A program made the translations under genes and the position numbers. The notes beneath the pieces were generated by a model. The model saw only the letters and a program-made list of their open reading frames with translations, had not been told where the DNA came from and did not search any database. A DNA stretch of 19,470 nucleotides from Fimiplasma intestinipullorum. Lineage in GTDB: Bacteria; Bacillota_I; Bacilli_A; Erysipelotrichales; Coprobacillaceae. Every line of letters starts with the position of its first letter. Position 1 is the stretch's first letter. Below, piece by piece: positions 1-5,945 of this stretch. Location of the stretch: positions 1 through 19,470 of the forward strand of contig DVMJ01000109.1 in assembly GCA_018715065.1 (NCBI GenBank), read 5' to 3'.

Positions 1-116
1 GAAACTAACGTTTTCTTGCACGAAAATCTTGCGATTTCGTACAATCAAACTAAAGCGTCCTTTGCATCGCATGAGAGAATATATGATATTCTCCATGCAA
101 AGCACGCCTTAGTTTC
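1..116 (-). ncRNA. Putative structured 5' leader or small RNA (runs off left edge)
   Basis: Read on the minus strand from about 116, the predicted RNA folds at once. Arms at 115-95 and 67-47 pair over 21 positions with one G-G mismatch and one G-U pair. Inside lies a perfect 8-bp stem (93-86 with 82-75, loop 85-83). A second hairpin follows at 42-18, with a GCAA tetraloop (32-29), a roughly 10-bp stem, one bulged U and one G-U pair. The last bases (8-1, TTAGTTTC) are complementary to the first eight (GAAACTAA, 116-109), so they could compete with the first hairpin for its 5' arm. No open frame with a ribosome binding site is seen. The fold was made by eye, and the downstream gene is outside the window. 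It resembles no riboswitch class I can name. A mobile palindromic repeat is the main alternative. Confidence 0.45.
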
Positions 117-122
117 ACACCC

Positions 123-151
123 ATTATATCATAAATTGACGTCAATTAGAA
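123..151 (-). promoter_or_regulatory. Extended -10 promoter with 14-bp palindromic operator candidate
   Basis: On the minus strand a perfect TATAAT (128-123) is preceded by TG at the extended -10 position (131-130). The -35 region is poor. A perfect palindrome, AATTGACGTCAATT, occupies 134-147, covering the spacer and touching the -35 position. The predicted start near 116 coincides with the first base of the folded leader. A -10-dependent promoter overlapped by a dyad is a common arrangement for a repressor site, but the regulator is unknown. Confidence 0.5.
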
Positions 152-189
152 ATAAAAACGATTCCTCCCATCCTTTGTTTGATTATAAC

Positions 190-220
190 AAAAAGAAAAC
201 GAGCTCTCTACTCGTCTTCT
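190..220 (-). terminator. Intrinsic terminator of the spoIIA operon
   Basis: Minus-strand stem 220-211 with 203-194 (10 bp including one G-U), 7-nt loop, followed by a T-rich run (CTTTTTG). The 5' arm starts upstream of the sigF stop codon, so the stem includes the last codons of the gene. Confidence 0.8.
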
Positions 221-942
221 ACTAGTCTTGTTTTTAGCTTCTGTATAATTTTCTTTTCTAAACGGGAAACCTGCACCTGACTGATTCCTAGTCTTTTCGC
301 TACAGCCTCCTGATTAAAATCCAGATAATAGCGCATCTGAATGATCAGTTTCTCTTTGTTGGATAATTTATCAATCTCCATCTCCAGGGCAAGCTTATCA
401 AACCAGTGCGTGCGTGAATGATCCTCTAAACGCTCTTCCATGCAGATCGACGAACCATCTTTTTCATAGATCGGTTCACTTAAAGAAGTCGGATAATAAC
501 TTGCCTCCTGAGCTAAAATCACATTTTGGACATCTTCCTTCAAATAGGCTGCTACTTCTTCCAAAGTGGGATCGGATCCGTTTTGCGCCTGAAGCATGTC
601 TTTCGCTTTGACCACTTTTAAATGGAGCTCTTTTAAAGAACGCGAGACCTTGATCGATCCGTCATCACGAAAATAGCGTTTGATCTCACCCATGATAATA
701 GGGACAGCGTAAGTTGAAAATTGAACTTCATACTGTGTATCGAAATGATTGATTGCCTTCATCAAGCCAATGCAGCCAATCTGAAAAAGATCCTCTTTAT
801 CATAAAGTGTATTTTTAAAACGATGGACGATGGACCAGACAAGTCCAACATTTTCCTCCACGATTGTTGCTTTCGCTTTTTCATCCCCCTGCTGAGCTAA
901 AACAATCAAATCGAGGGTCTTAGGCTTGACTGTCCGAACCAT
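208..942 (-). CDS. sigF: RNA polymerase sigma-F factor (SpoIIAC)
   Basis: 244-residue sigma-70 family protein of the SigB/F/G group, the first forespore-specific sigma factor. It is held inactive by SpoIIAB until SpoIIAA is dephosphorylated. Region 2 is clear (DLFQIGCIGLMKAINHFD, then FSTYAVPIIMGEIKRYFRDD), and region 4 ends in a helix-turn-helix (AVAKRLGISQVQVSRLEKK). The ATG at 942 lies inside spoIIAB (23-nt overlap) with only a weak Shine-Dalgarno, so translation is probably coupled. SigG is similar in sequence, but the spoIIAA-spoIIAB context identifies SigF. Length is slightly below the Bacillus protein (about 255). Confidence 0.97.
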   Translation of the reverse strand: MVRTVKPKTLDLIVLAQQGDEKAKATIVEENVGLVWSIVHRFKNTLYDKEDLFQIGCIGLMKAINHFDTQYEVQFSTYAVPIIMGEIKRYFRDDGSIKVSRSLKELHLKVVKAKDMLQAQNGSDPTLEEVAAYLKEDVQNVILAQEASYYPTSLSEPIYEKDGSSICMEERLEDHSRTHWFDKLALEMEIDKLSNKEKLIIQMRYYLDFNQEAVAKRLGISQVQVSRLEKKIIQKLKTRLVEDE

Positions 943-1357
943 GTTTGAAACGTTTACTGATCACCAGTTTTGTCCCCTGTTCTGGTATGGATTCGATTTG
1001 CATCTGATCAGAGAGACTGTCCATGATCGTCATCCCCATCCCAGAGCGCTCTAAATCCTGACGTGTCGTATAGAGTGGCTGACACGCCTGATTGATATCT
1101 TGGATGCCTACCCCATAATCTTCGACTTCTATATGTAGTTCATGATCAAGGGTTTCCAGACGTAAATAAACCTGCCCTTCAGACTGACCGTTGTAGCCGT
1201 GAATAATGGCATTGGCGACTGCCTCTGAAATGATTGTTTTCACTTCGATCAATTCATCCATGGTCGGATTTAAAGGGGCAATGAAGCTGGCTGCGACCGT
1301 TCTGGCAAAAGCCTCATTTTCAATGCGTGCATCAAAGTGCATTTCCATTCGATTCAC
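920..1357 (-). CDS. spoIIAB: Anti-sigma-F factor and SpoIIAA kinase SpoIIAB
   Basis: 145 residues, GHKL-type ATPase/serine kinase. It binds SigmaF, and in the forespore binds unphosphorylated SpoIIAA instead. The N-box is visible (EAVANAIIHGYNG, about residues 45-57), as are the G1 box (VEDYGVGI, about 77-84) and the G2-type glycines (RSGMGMTIMDS, about 103-113). The start is GTG at 1357, overlapping the spoIIAA stop by 4 nt (GTGA). An AAGGAGG sits about 10 nt upstream, inside the end of spoIIAA. Length agrees with the family (about 146). Confidence 0.97.
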   Translation of the reverse strand: MNRMEMHFDARIENEAFARTVAASFIAPLNPTMDELIEVKTIISEAVANAIIHGYNGQSEGQVYLRLETLDHELHIEVEDYGVGIQDINQACQPLYTTRQDLERSGMGMTIMDSLSDQMQIESIPEQGTKLVISKRFKHGSDSQA

Positions 1358-1692
1358 TTTGCTTCTACCTCCTTATCTTCATCCAAACACTGAATGATCT
1401 TAAAAAGGCCTGTCAGATCAAAAAGCTTATAAACAGAACCATGTAAACCAGAAAGATATAGGCGACGCTGACTTTTTACCAGCTGATTGTATCGACCTAA
1501 TACCATTCCAATTCCCGAACTATCTATAAAATGGACATGCTTGAAATTAAAGATGACACTGGGCTGATGACTGTCCTCGATGCAAGACACAAGGTGGTCT
1601 CGATAGCGCAGTGTTGTTTCATGATCCAGATCGCCATAAAAGAAAACCACCAGGGCGTCTTCAGTCTCACTGATTTTCATTTCATTTTGCAT
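1354..1692 (-). CDS. spoIIAA: Anti-anti-sigma factor SpoIIAA
   Basis: 112-residue STAS-domain protein. It releases SigmaF by binding SpoIIAB when dephosphorylated by SpoIIE. The phosphorylation loop is intact (FIDSSGIGMVLGRY, about residues 55-68), and by homology one of the paired serines is the SpoIIAB target. The start at 1692 has GGAG about 9 nt upstream; a second ATG four codons downstream (1680) is possible. No convincing SigmaH promoter was found upstream, although the terminator between this gene and dacF suggests that one, or regulated readthrough, is needed. Confidence 0.96.
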   Translation of the reverse strand: MQNEMKISETEDALVVFFYGDLDHETTLRYRDHLVSCIEDSHQPSVIFNFKHVHFIDSSGIGMVLGRYNQLVKSQRRLYLSGLHGSVYKLFDLTGLFKIIQCLDEDKEVEAK

Positions 1693-1725
1693 AATCTCTC
1701 ACTCCTTTTCCGCCTATATCATATA

Positions 1726-1753
1726 CGAAAAAAATGTCCCTGTGGACATTTTT
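1726..1753 (-). terminator. Terminator-like hairpin between dacF and spoIIAA
   Basis: Minus-strand hairpin 1750-1744 with 1739-1733 (ACAG loop), flanked by complementary A and T runs and followed by seven T. It is strong enough to separate dacF transcription from spoIIAA, unlike the dacF-spoIIA readthrough known in Bacillus. A weak promoter-like pair (TCCACA at 1746-1741, TATGAT at 1723-1718, 17-nt spacer) overlaps it. Confidence 0.65.
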
Positions 1754-1755
1754 GA

Positions 1756-1795
1756 CAAAACTAGAACTGAGACGGCAAAACTAGAAGCAAGACGA
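1756..1795. repeat. Two tandem 20-bp repeats downstream of dacF
   Basis: Units at 1756-1775 and 1776-1795 share their first 11 bases (CAAAACTAGAA) and the core AGACG. They lie between the dacF stop codon and the terminator. Only two copies are present, and no function is evident. Confidence 0.6.
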
Positions 1796-1799
1796 CCTT

Positions 1800-2945
1800 T
1801 TATGCATAAAGTAATTTTCCAAACAACTCTTTGAAGAAGCTCCAGTAAGAAATCCGTTCTACTTCCTGATTGACAATCAGTGGATAACGCGCAACGGTTG
1901 CCTCCTCATTCATTAATTTCAGATATCCGACGACCTCTCCTGTGTATAGGGGCGCCTCGTCACGATCGATCTCAATCGCATAATCCGGTTCATAGGTTTC
2001 TGTTTTAGGATAAGGTACCTGTATATCTTCAGCGCTGATGACTGGTACACTTGACACGCGCCCATGTTTGACGTCCATTTCGGTTACGACATCACCGGCA
2101 CGGTACAAAGTCGTTGTCGTATATTGCGCTAACCCGCTTTCCAGCAGCGCCGTTGCTTCCGCATTGCGTACTTTGGGATCTTCTTCATTCAAAACAACTG
2201 CTATCATTCGCAGACCATCACGCTGACCGGTCAGTACTAAGCAATAACCGGCTTCTTTAGTAAAACCCGTTTTCAAGCCATCGATTCCCTGACTCGGATT
2301 GAGTGCTTTATTGGTGTTGACCAGCCAAAATTTCTGATCGGTATCTTCACGAATATAAGCGTCATAGAGACTGGTCAGATCAAAAAGCTGATCCTGACCA
2401 ATTTCAACCAGATAGGCAGCCATCATCGCCAGATCGTAAGCACTGGTATAATGATTTTCGTCGTGCAGCCCCGTACAATTCACAAAATGCGTATCCTTGA
2501 GACCTAGCTCGCTCGCCTTCTTGTTCATCATATCGACGAATGCTTCGCTGCTTCCGGCAATATGCTCCGCTACCGCAACACAGCAATCGTTGGCAGAGCT
2601 GACAGCAATCGCCTTAAGCATGTCAGACAGAGGCAAAACTTCGTTCTCTTCTAGATAGACCTGGCTGCCGCCCATACTGGCAGCATAAGCCGAGGTATGA
2701 ATCATCTCATCTAATTGAAGCGACCCTTCATTTAAAGCTTCAAAAATTAAGATCATGGTCATGATCTTGGTCGTGCTGGCCGGATACATCCTTTCGTGTT
2801 CACTTTTGGTAAAGAGGACATCTCGGGTTTTCGCTTCGATGAGAATGGCCGCCTTGGCTTGACTGGCCAGTTCTTCTGCTTGACAGGGAACAGCCCCAAT
2901 ACACAAACCAATGACCAGTGTTAAACAGAGCATCCATTTTTTCAT
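1800..2945 (-). CDS. dacF: D-alanyl-D-alanine carboxypeptidase, sporulation type (DacF-like)
   Basis: 381-residue low-molecular-weight penicillin-binding protein (peptidase S11 family). It trims the terminal D-Ala of peptidoglycan stem peptides outside the membrane. It has a signal peptide (Lys-rich start, hydrophobic core, likely cut after CQA near residue 23). All three active-site motifs are present: STTK (serine at about residue 57), SAN (about 117-119) and KTG (about 225-227). The C-terminal domain ends in an amphipathic stretch (WSFFKELFGKLLYA) that probably anchors it to the membrane. I chose ATG 2945 over GTG 2954 because GAGGGG lies 8 nt before the ATG but abuts the GTG. The position before spoIIAA is the conserved Bacillus location and supports DacF rather than DacA or DacB. 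Confidence 0.93.
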   Translation of the reverse strand: MKKWMLCLTLVIGLCIGAVPCQAEELASQAKAAILIEAKTRDVLFTKSEHERMYPASTTKIMTMILIFEALNEGSLQLDEMIHTSAYAASMGGSQVYLEENEVLPLSDMLKAIAVSSANDCCVAVAEHIAGSSEAFVDMMNKKASELGLKDTHFVNCTGLHDENHYTSAYDLAMMAAYLVEIGQDQLFDLTSLYDAYIREDTDQKFWLVNTNKALNPSQGIDGLKTGFTKEAGYCLVLTGQRDGLRMIAVVLNEEDPKVRNAEATALLESGLAQYTTTTLYRAGDVVTEMDVKHGRVSSVPVISAEDIQVPYPKTETYEPDYAIEIDRDEAPLYTGEVVGYLKLMNEEATVARYPLIVNQEVERISYWSFFKELFGKLLYA

Positions 2946-2991
2946 CTTTTTCACCCCTCAGCACACTATATGTTGAGATTAAACATTTATG

Positions 2992-3013
2992 AAAAAAAGC
3001 GTCTTGAAGACGC
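2992..3013 (-). terminator. Intrinsic terminator after the 40-residue gene
   Basis: Minus-strand stem 3013-3008 with 3004-2999 (GCGTCT/AGACGC, 3-nt loop), then seven T. It begins directly after the stop codon at 3014 and lies upstream of dacF. Confidence 0.85.
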
Positions 3014-3136
3014 CTATGGTTTGGAAAGTTGATCTAAATACGTATAGTAACGATAAATAGCCAGATATTGATCATCATTAATAACTCCTCTGCGCCATAA
3101 ATAATCAATAATGGCATAACATCCCGCTTTATTCAT
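3014..3136 (-). CDS. Small hypothetical protein, 40 residues
   Basis: The frame encodes 40 residues, starting MNKAGCYAIIDYLWRRGV and continuing INDDQYLAIYRYYTYL, with a short tail DQLSKP. It is rich in Tyr and Ile, with no membrane segment or signal peptide, and looks like one or two short helices around a GVIND turn. Support for a real gene: AAGGAGG about 7 nt before the ATG, a perfect TATAAT at 3162-3157 and a clean terminator directly after the stop. A 6-bp inverted repeat (CCTTGC 3149-3154, GCAAGG 3168-3173) touches the ribosome binding site. The helix-turn-helix layout loosely recalls SHOCT-like short domains, but I do not recognise the family and give no function. It lies between the kinase gene and dacF, so a sporulation link is only positional. 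Confidence 0.75.
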   Translation of the reverse strand: MNKAGCYAIIDYLWRRGVINDDQYLAIYRYYTYLDQLSKP

Positions 3137-3156
3137 ATTCAAATCCTCCTTGCTTC

Positions 3157-3162
3157 ATTATA
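3157..3162 (-). promoter_or_regulatory. -10 box of the 40-residue gene
   Basis: Perfect minus-strand TATAAT (3162-3157) 21 nt before the start codon; transcription would begin near 3150. No good -35 element is seen 17 nt upstream. The box sits in the loop of the 3149-3173 inverted repeat. Confidence 0.45.
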
Positions 3163-3184
3163 GTCAGGCAAGGAAGAAATAGAC

Positions 3185-4036
3185 CTATTTGATTTGAGTA
3201 ATGCTTAGACTGGTTGCAGTCGGCAGTTTATAGATGATGGCAGAAGCCTTAAGACCATATGGAACAGCTGCTAAAGGCGTCTTTCCCAAACTAAGCGCAT
3301 AGAGCAAGCCGCTCGAAAACGCATCGCCGCAACCTAATGTAACGCCGGGTCCACCCGTCAGACTATCAAAATGGCGACTTACCTGATGATCATAATAAGT
3401 TAAACCATCTTTATCCATCGTAATAACGATCCATTTTAAACCGGCAGCGAGCGCTTTGGCAGCAAACGCATCCTGATCAAGACCGGGACAGTAGCGTGCC
3501 GCCTCTTCGCGATTCAGGATATACCCTTCCAACAGTGGCATAAGCTGCCAGTCAAACTGGCGGGCATTCATGATCCAGCGCGTATTCGGACTGGCTTGCA
3601 GCAGCCGCTTTAGAAAGCGCGGATCGTTATTATCCGTGATGCCCCATTGACAGGTACTGAGTTCACGAAAAGGAATTTCGTCCTCATCATGATAAAAATA
3701 ACGTGGATCCACACTGGAAACATACATTTTTTTCTCATCATCCTGCAGACAAGTAAAAACCGGGCAAGGTGCATCCAGAATCGTAGGATGAACCTTTACC
3801 CCATGCGTTTCCATATCATTGATCAGCGCCTGACTGGTCACATCATTACCAAATTTACTTATAAAATGACAATCTAAACCTAAAACACCTAAGTGAAAAG
3901 CAATATTATGCATTGAACCACCAAAACTGTCTGTTTCAATCACCTGTGTCGTCGTTTGAAAATTAAGCTTTCCATTTTCGCGCGCAACAATCACACGATC
4001 CAGACAGGCAGTTCCTAAAACGGCAACCGAACTCAT
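3185..4036 (-). CDS. PfkB-family sugar or nucleoside kinase
   Basis: 283-residue ribokinase-fold kinase, which would phosphorylate a sugar or nucleoside hydroxyl with ATP. The first PfkB signature is at residues 38-53 (FGGSMHNIAFHLGVLG). The second holds the catalytic base and anion hole (GPGVTLGCGDAFSSGLLYA, about 229-247, Asp238). The usual GAGD is GCGD here. The ATG overlaps the stop of the upstream membrane-protein gene by 4 nt (ATGA), so they are co-translated. The operon also carries pyrimidine-nucleoside phosphorylase, so a nucleoside or pentose substrate is likely. Pseudouridine kinase is one candidate, but no psuG lies nearby. Fructose or adenosine kinase cannot be excluded. Confidence 0.85.
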   Translation of the reverse strand: MSSVAVLGTACLDRVIVARENGKLNFQTTTQVIETDSFGGSMHNIAFHLGVLGLDCHFISKFGNDVTSQALINDMETHGVKVHPTILDAPCPVFTCLQDDEKKMYVSSVDPRYFYHDEDEIPFRELSTCQWGITDNNDPRFLKRLLQASPNTRWIMNARQFDWQLMPLLEGYILNREEAARYCPGLDQDAFAAKALAAGLKWIVITMDKDGLTYYDHQVSRHFDSLTGGPGVTLGCGDAFSSGLLYALSLGKTPLAAVPYGLKASAIIYKLPTATSLSITQIK

Positions 4037-4551
4037 GCCTCATCCTCCTCTTCAAACGGAATACACATCAATAAAGGATACGCTTCCTTTTCATCTGGAA
4101 CCTTGATTACAATTTCTCTCTGTCCCCCATCTGGATTTCGATAAGTCATCTCGTATTCATAGCGATTTTTGACCTTATAGCGATAGATATGAAGAGCACG
4201 CCGGAATTCATAGAGCTCGTTTTTATAATAGATAGCATTCTTATTGTAGTAAATGCCAGCATAGAGAAGATCCCAGATAATGTAATAATCAATGCAGGGA
4301 ACCAGGATCATGATCCTTGGAAAGATCCAATTGCCGCCAGTCATTAGATTATATAAACGGAAAAGCACATAAGCCACCGAGATAGTTAAAATGATTCCAT
4401 AGATCACATTACGCAGCTTCGTCGCATTGTACTGATATCTTTTCCATTTAGGCATCTGATGTTTGACTTTTTTAAAGCGGCGATGGCGGATAAATAGATC
4501 GACCGCCATAGCCACGAAAAGAACTAAATCAATATATTCCGTAATATTCAT
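4033..4551 (-). CDS. Conserved-looking membrane protein, three predicted helices
   Basis: 172 residues of unknown function. Three hydrophobic segments are visible at about residues 5-21, 47-70 and 77-101. A basic loop (RHRRFKKVKHQ) follows the first, so that loop is probably cytoplasmic. The last 70 residues are soluble, Tyr-rich and charged, with beta-like strands (YEYEMTYRNPDGGQREIVIKV) and an acidic end. I chose ATG 4551 because AAGGGGG lies 6 nt upstream; an in-frame upstream ATG at 4587 is inside the preceding gene. It starts 11 nt after pyrimidine-nucleoside phosphorylase and overlaps the kinase gene by 4 nt, so it belongs to that operon. A transporter role is not supported with so few helices. 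Confidence 0.8.
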   Translation of the reverse strand: MNITEYIDLVLFVAMAVDLFIRHRRFKKVKHQMPKWKRYQYNATKLRNVIYGIILTISVAYVLFRLYNLMTGGNWIFPRIMILVPCIDYYIIWDLLYAGIYYNKNAIYYKNELYEFRRALHIYRYKVKNRYEYEMTYRNPDGGQREIVIKVPDEKEAYPLLMCIPFEEEDEA

Positions 4552-4562
4552 GTATTTCCCCC

Positions 4563-5819
4563 TTACTTCAGCACATAGCTTTGCCACAGTGTATCATAAA
4601 ACGCCTGGGAAGGCAGCGTATTGGCGTAAATCGTCAACAAAGGTTCTCCCTTTTTGACATGATCACCTATTTTAGCCTTTAAGACCAATCCAACATCTGG
4701 GTCGATCGTATCTTCTTTGGTCTGCCGGCCAGCCCCTAAATGCATGGCAGCCAGACCAAGCTGATAACTGTTGATGGATTGAATGCAGCCGTCGGTCCGA
4801 GTCTTCAGATGAATCTGATAACGGGTCTCCGCAAAACGGTCAGGATGGTCAATATATTCTATATTCCCGCCCTGAAAAGCCACCATTTGACGGAAAATAT
4901 CAAATGCTTCCCCCGATAAAAGCTTTTCAGATAGTAAACGATAAGCCATTTTTTCAGTCATGCCCATCTCGCACATTGACAAAAGACGCGCACCTTCATG
5001 CAGACAAAGAGCGGTCAGATCTTTAGGACCACGCCCCTTGAGTGTTGCCAACGCTTCTTTAACTTCGAGGACATTCCCAATAGCGTAGCCAAGCGGCTCA
5101 TCCATACTAGAAAGAACGGCATCCACTTTACGCCCAAAGGCCTCGCCAATACCAATCATCGTATCCGCTAGCTGACGCGCACTTTCACGATCAGGCATGA
5201 ATGCTCCGTTGCCATATTTAACATCTAATAAAATGGCATCTGTCTGACAGGCAAGCTTTTTAGACATAATACTTGAAGCAATTAAAGGAATCGCATTCAC
5301 GGTATCTGTCACATCTCGCAAAGCATACAGACGCTGATCTGCCGGCGCCAGTTTTTCACTTTGTCCGATAATGGCAACATGAATCCTTCTGAGCTGATCT
5401 TTAAATGCTTCTTCACTCAAATGAATACAGAAACCGGGAATCGATTCTAATTTGTCCAACGTTCCGCCTGTATGCCCTAACCCGCGACCGGACATCTTAG
5501 CGACATTCACGCCCGCACTGGCTACCAGCGGTGCCAGGACTAACGTCGTCTTGTCGCCAACACCACCCGTTGAATGTTTATCCACTTTCCAGCCTGGAAC
5601 ATCACTTAGATCTAAGGTCTCCCCGCTAAGATACATGGCCTTGGTCAATGCCAGGGTCTCCCGCTCATTCATCCCCTGAAAACATACGGCCATCAAAAAA
5701 GCACTCATCTGATAATCCGGAATGTCACCTTGCATATAAGCATGTATCACCCATTCAATTTCCTGATCACTTAGTGCCTTGCCGGTTCGCTTCTGATGGA
5801 TCAAATCAGTCATCAACAT
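4563..5819 (-). CDS. pdp: Pyrimidine-nucleoside (thymidine/uridine) phosphorylase
   Basis: 418 residues. It reversibly splits uridine, thymidine or deoxyuridine with phosphate to base and (deoxy)ribose-1-phosphate in cytoplasmic nucleoside salvage. The N-terminal helical domain matches the family (LIHQKRTGKALSDQEI). The phosphate-binding loop KHSTGGVGD is at 81-89, followed by KMSGRGLGHTGGTLDKLE at about 108-125. Length is slightly short of the usual 430-435. The start at 5819 has AGAGGG 5-6 nt upstream; a second ATG two codons later has poorer spacing. Bacillus genomes often place pdp near deoB, punA and dacF, and here dacF is also close, which supports the call over anthranilate phosphoribosyltransferase (same fold). 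Confidence 0.94.
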   Translation of the reverse strand: MLMTDLIHQKRTGKALSDQEIEWVIHAYMQGDIPDYQMSAFLMAVCFQGMNERETLALTKAMYLSGETLDLSDVPGWKVDKHSTGGVGDKTTLVLAPLVASAGVNVAKMSGRGLGHTGGTLDKLESIPGFCIHLSEEAFKDQLRRIHVAIIGQSEKLAPADQRLYALRDVTDTVNAIPLIASSIMSKKLACQTDAILLDVKYGNGAFMPDRESARQLADTMIGIGEAFGRKVDAVLSSMDEPLGYAIGNVLEVKEALATLKGRGPKDLTALCLHEGARLLSMCEMGMTEKMAYRLLSEKLLSGEAFDIFRQMVAFQGGNIEYIDHPDRFAETRYQIHLKTRTDGCIQSINSYQLGLAAMHLGAGRQTKEDTIDPDVGLVLKAKIGDHVKKGEPLLTIYANTLPSQAFYDTLWQSYVLK

Positions 5820-5836
5820 ATTATCCCTCTTTTCGC

Positions 5837-5906
5837 AAACAAATTTTAGTATAACAAAAAAGCAGATGAAAATCCATGCTTTTTTAAACTCACTTTTATT
5901 ATATCA
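5837..5906 (-). promoter_or_regulatory. Two -10 boxes with a hairpin between them, upstream of pdp
   Basis: P1 is an extended -10 (TGATATAAT, 5906-5898). About 13 nt further on lies a perfect 9-bp hairpin (5885-5877 with 5864-5856) ending in six T, which is terminator-like in both directions. The end of the hairpin overlaps a second extended -10 (TGTTATACT, 5856-5848). P2 would start near 5841, giving a 20-nt leader with the pdp ribosome binding site. P1 transcripts would meet the hairpin, so P1 may be attenuated, or the hairpin may insulate pdp from fmt. Confidence 0.5.
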
Positions 5907-5920
5907 AATTTGCACCATAA

Positions 5921-5945
5921 TAAAAAGCCCTATCGAAATAGAGCT
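5921..5945 (-). terminator. fmt terminator
   Basis: Minus-strand stem 5945-5938 with 5933-5926, 8 bp with one G-U and a TTCG tetraloop, followed by TTTTTA. The stem begins at the base after the fmt stop codon (5948-5946). Confidence 0.85.

Noticed and set aside
16..225. Plus-strand open frame of 69 codons at the left edge
   Set aside because: It runs across the large inverted repeat and the sigF terminator, has no ribosome binding site and encodes a low-complexity product; the opposite strand carries the regulatory signals.
1718..1746. SigmaH promoter for spoIIAA
   Set aside because: Neither an AGGA-type -35 nor a GAAT-type -10 with proper spacing was found; only a weak SigmaA-like pair overlapping the hairpin is present.
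5820..5876. Possible 18-codon leader peptide (MDFHLLFCYTKICLRKEG) ending just before pdp
   Set aside because: No Shine-Dalgarno precedes its ATG, which lies inside the terminator hairpin, and there is no run of regulatory codons.
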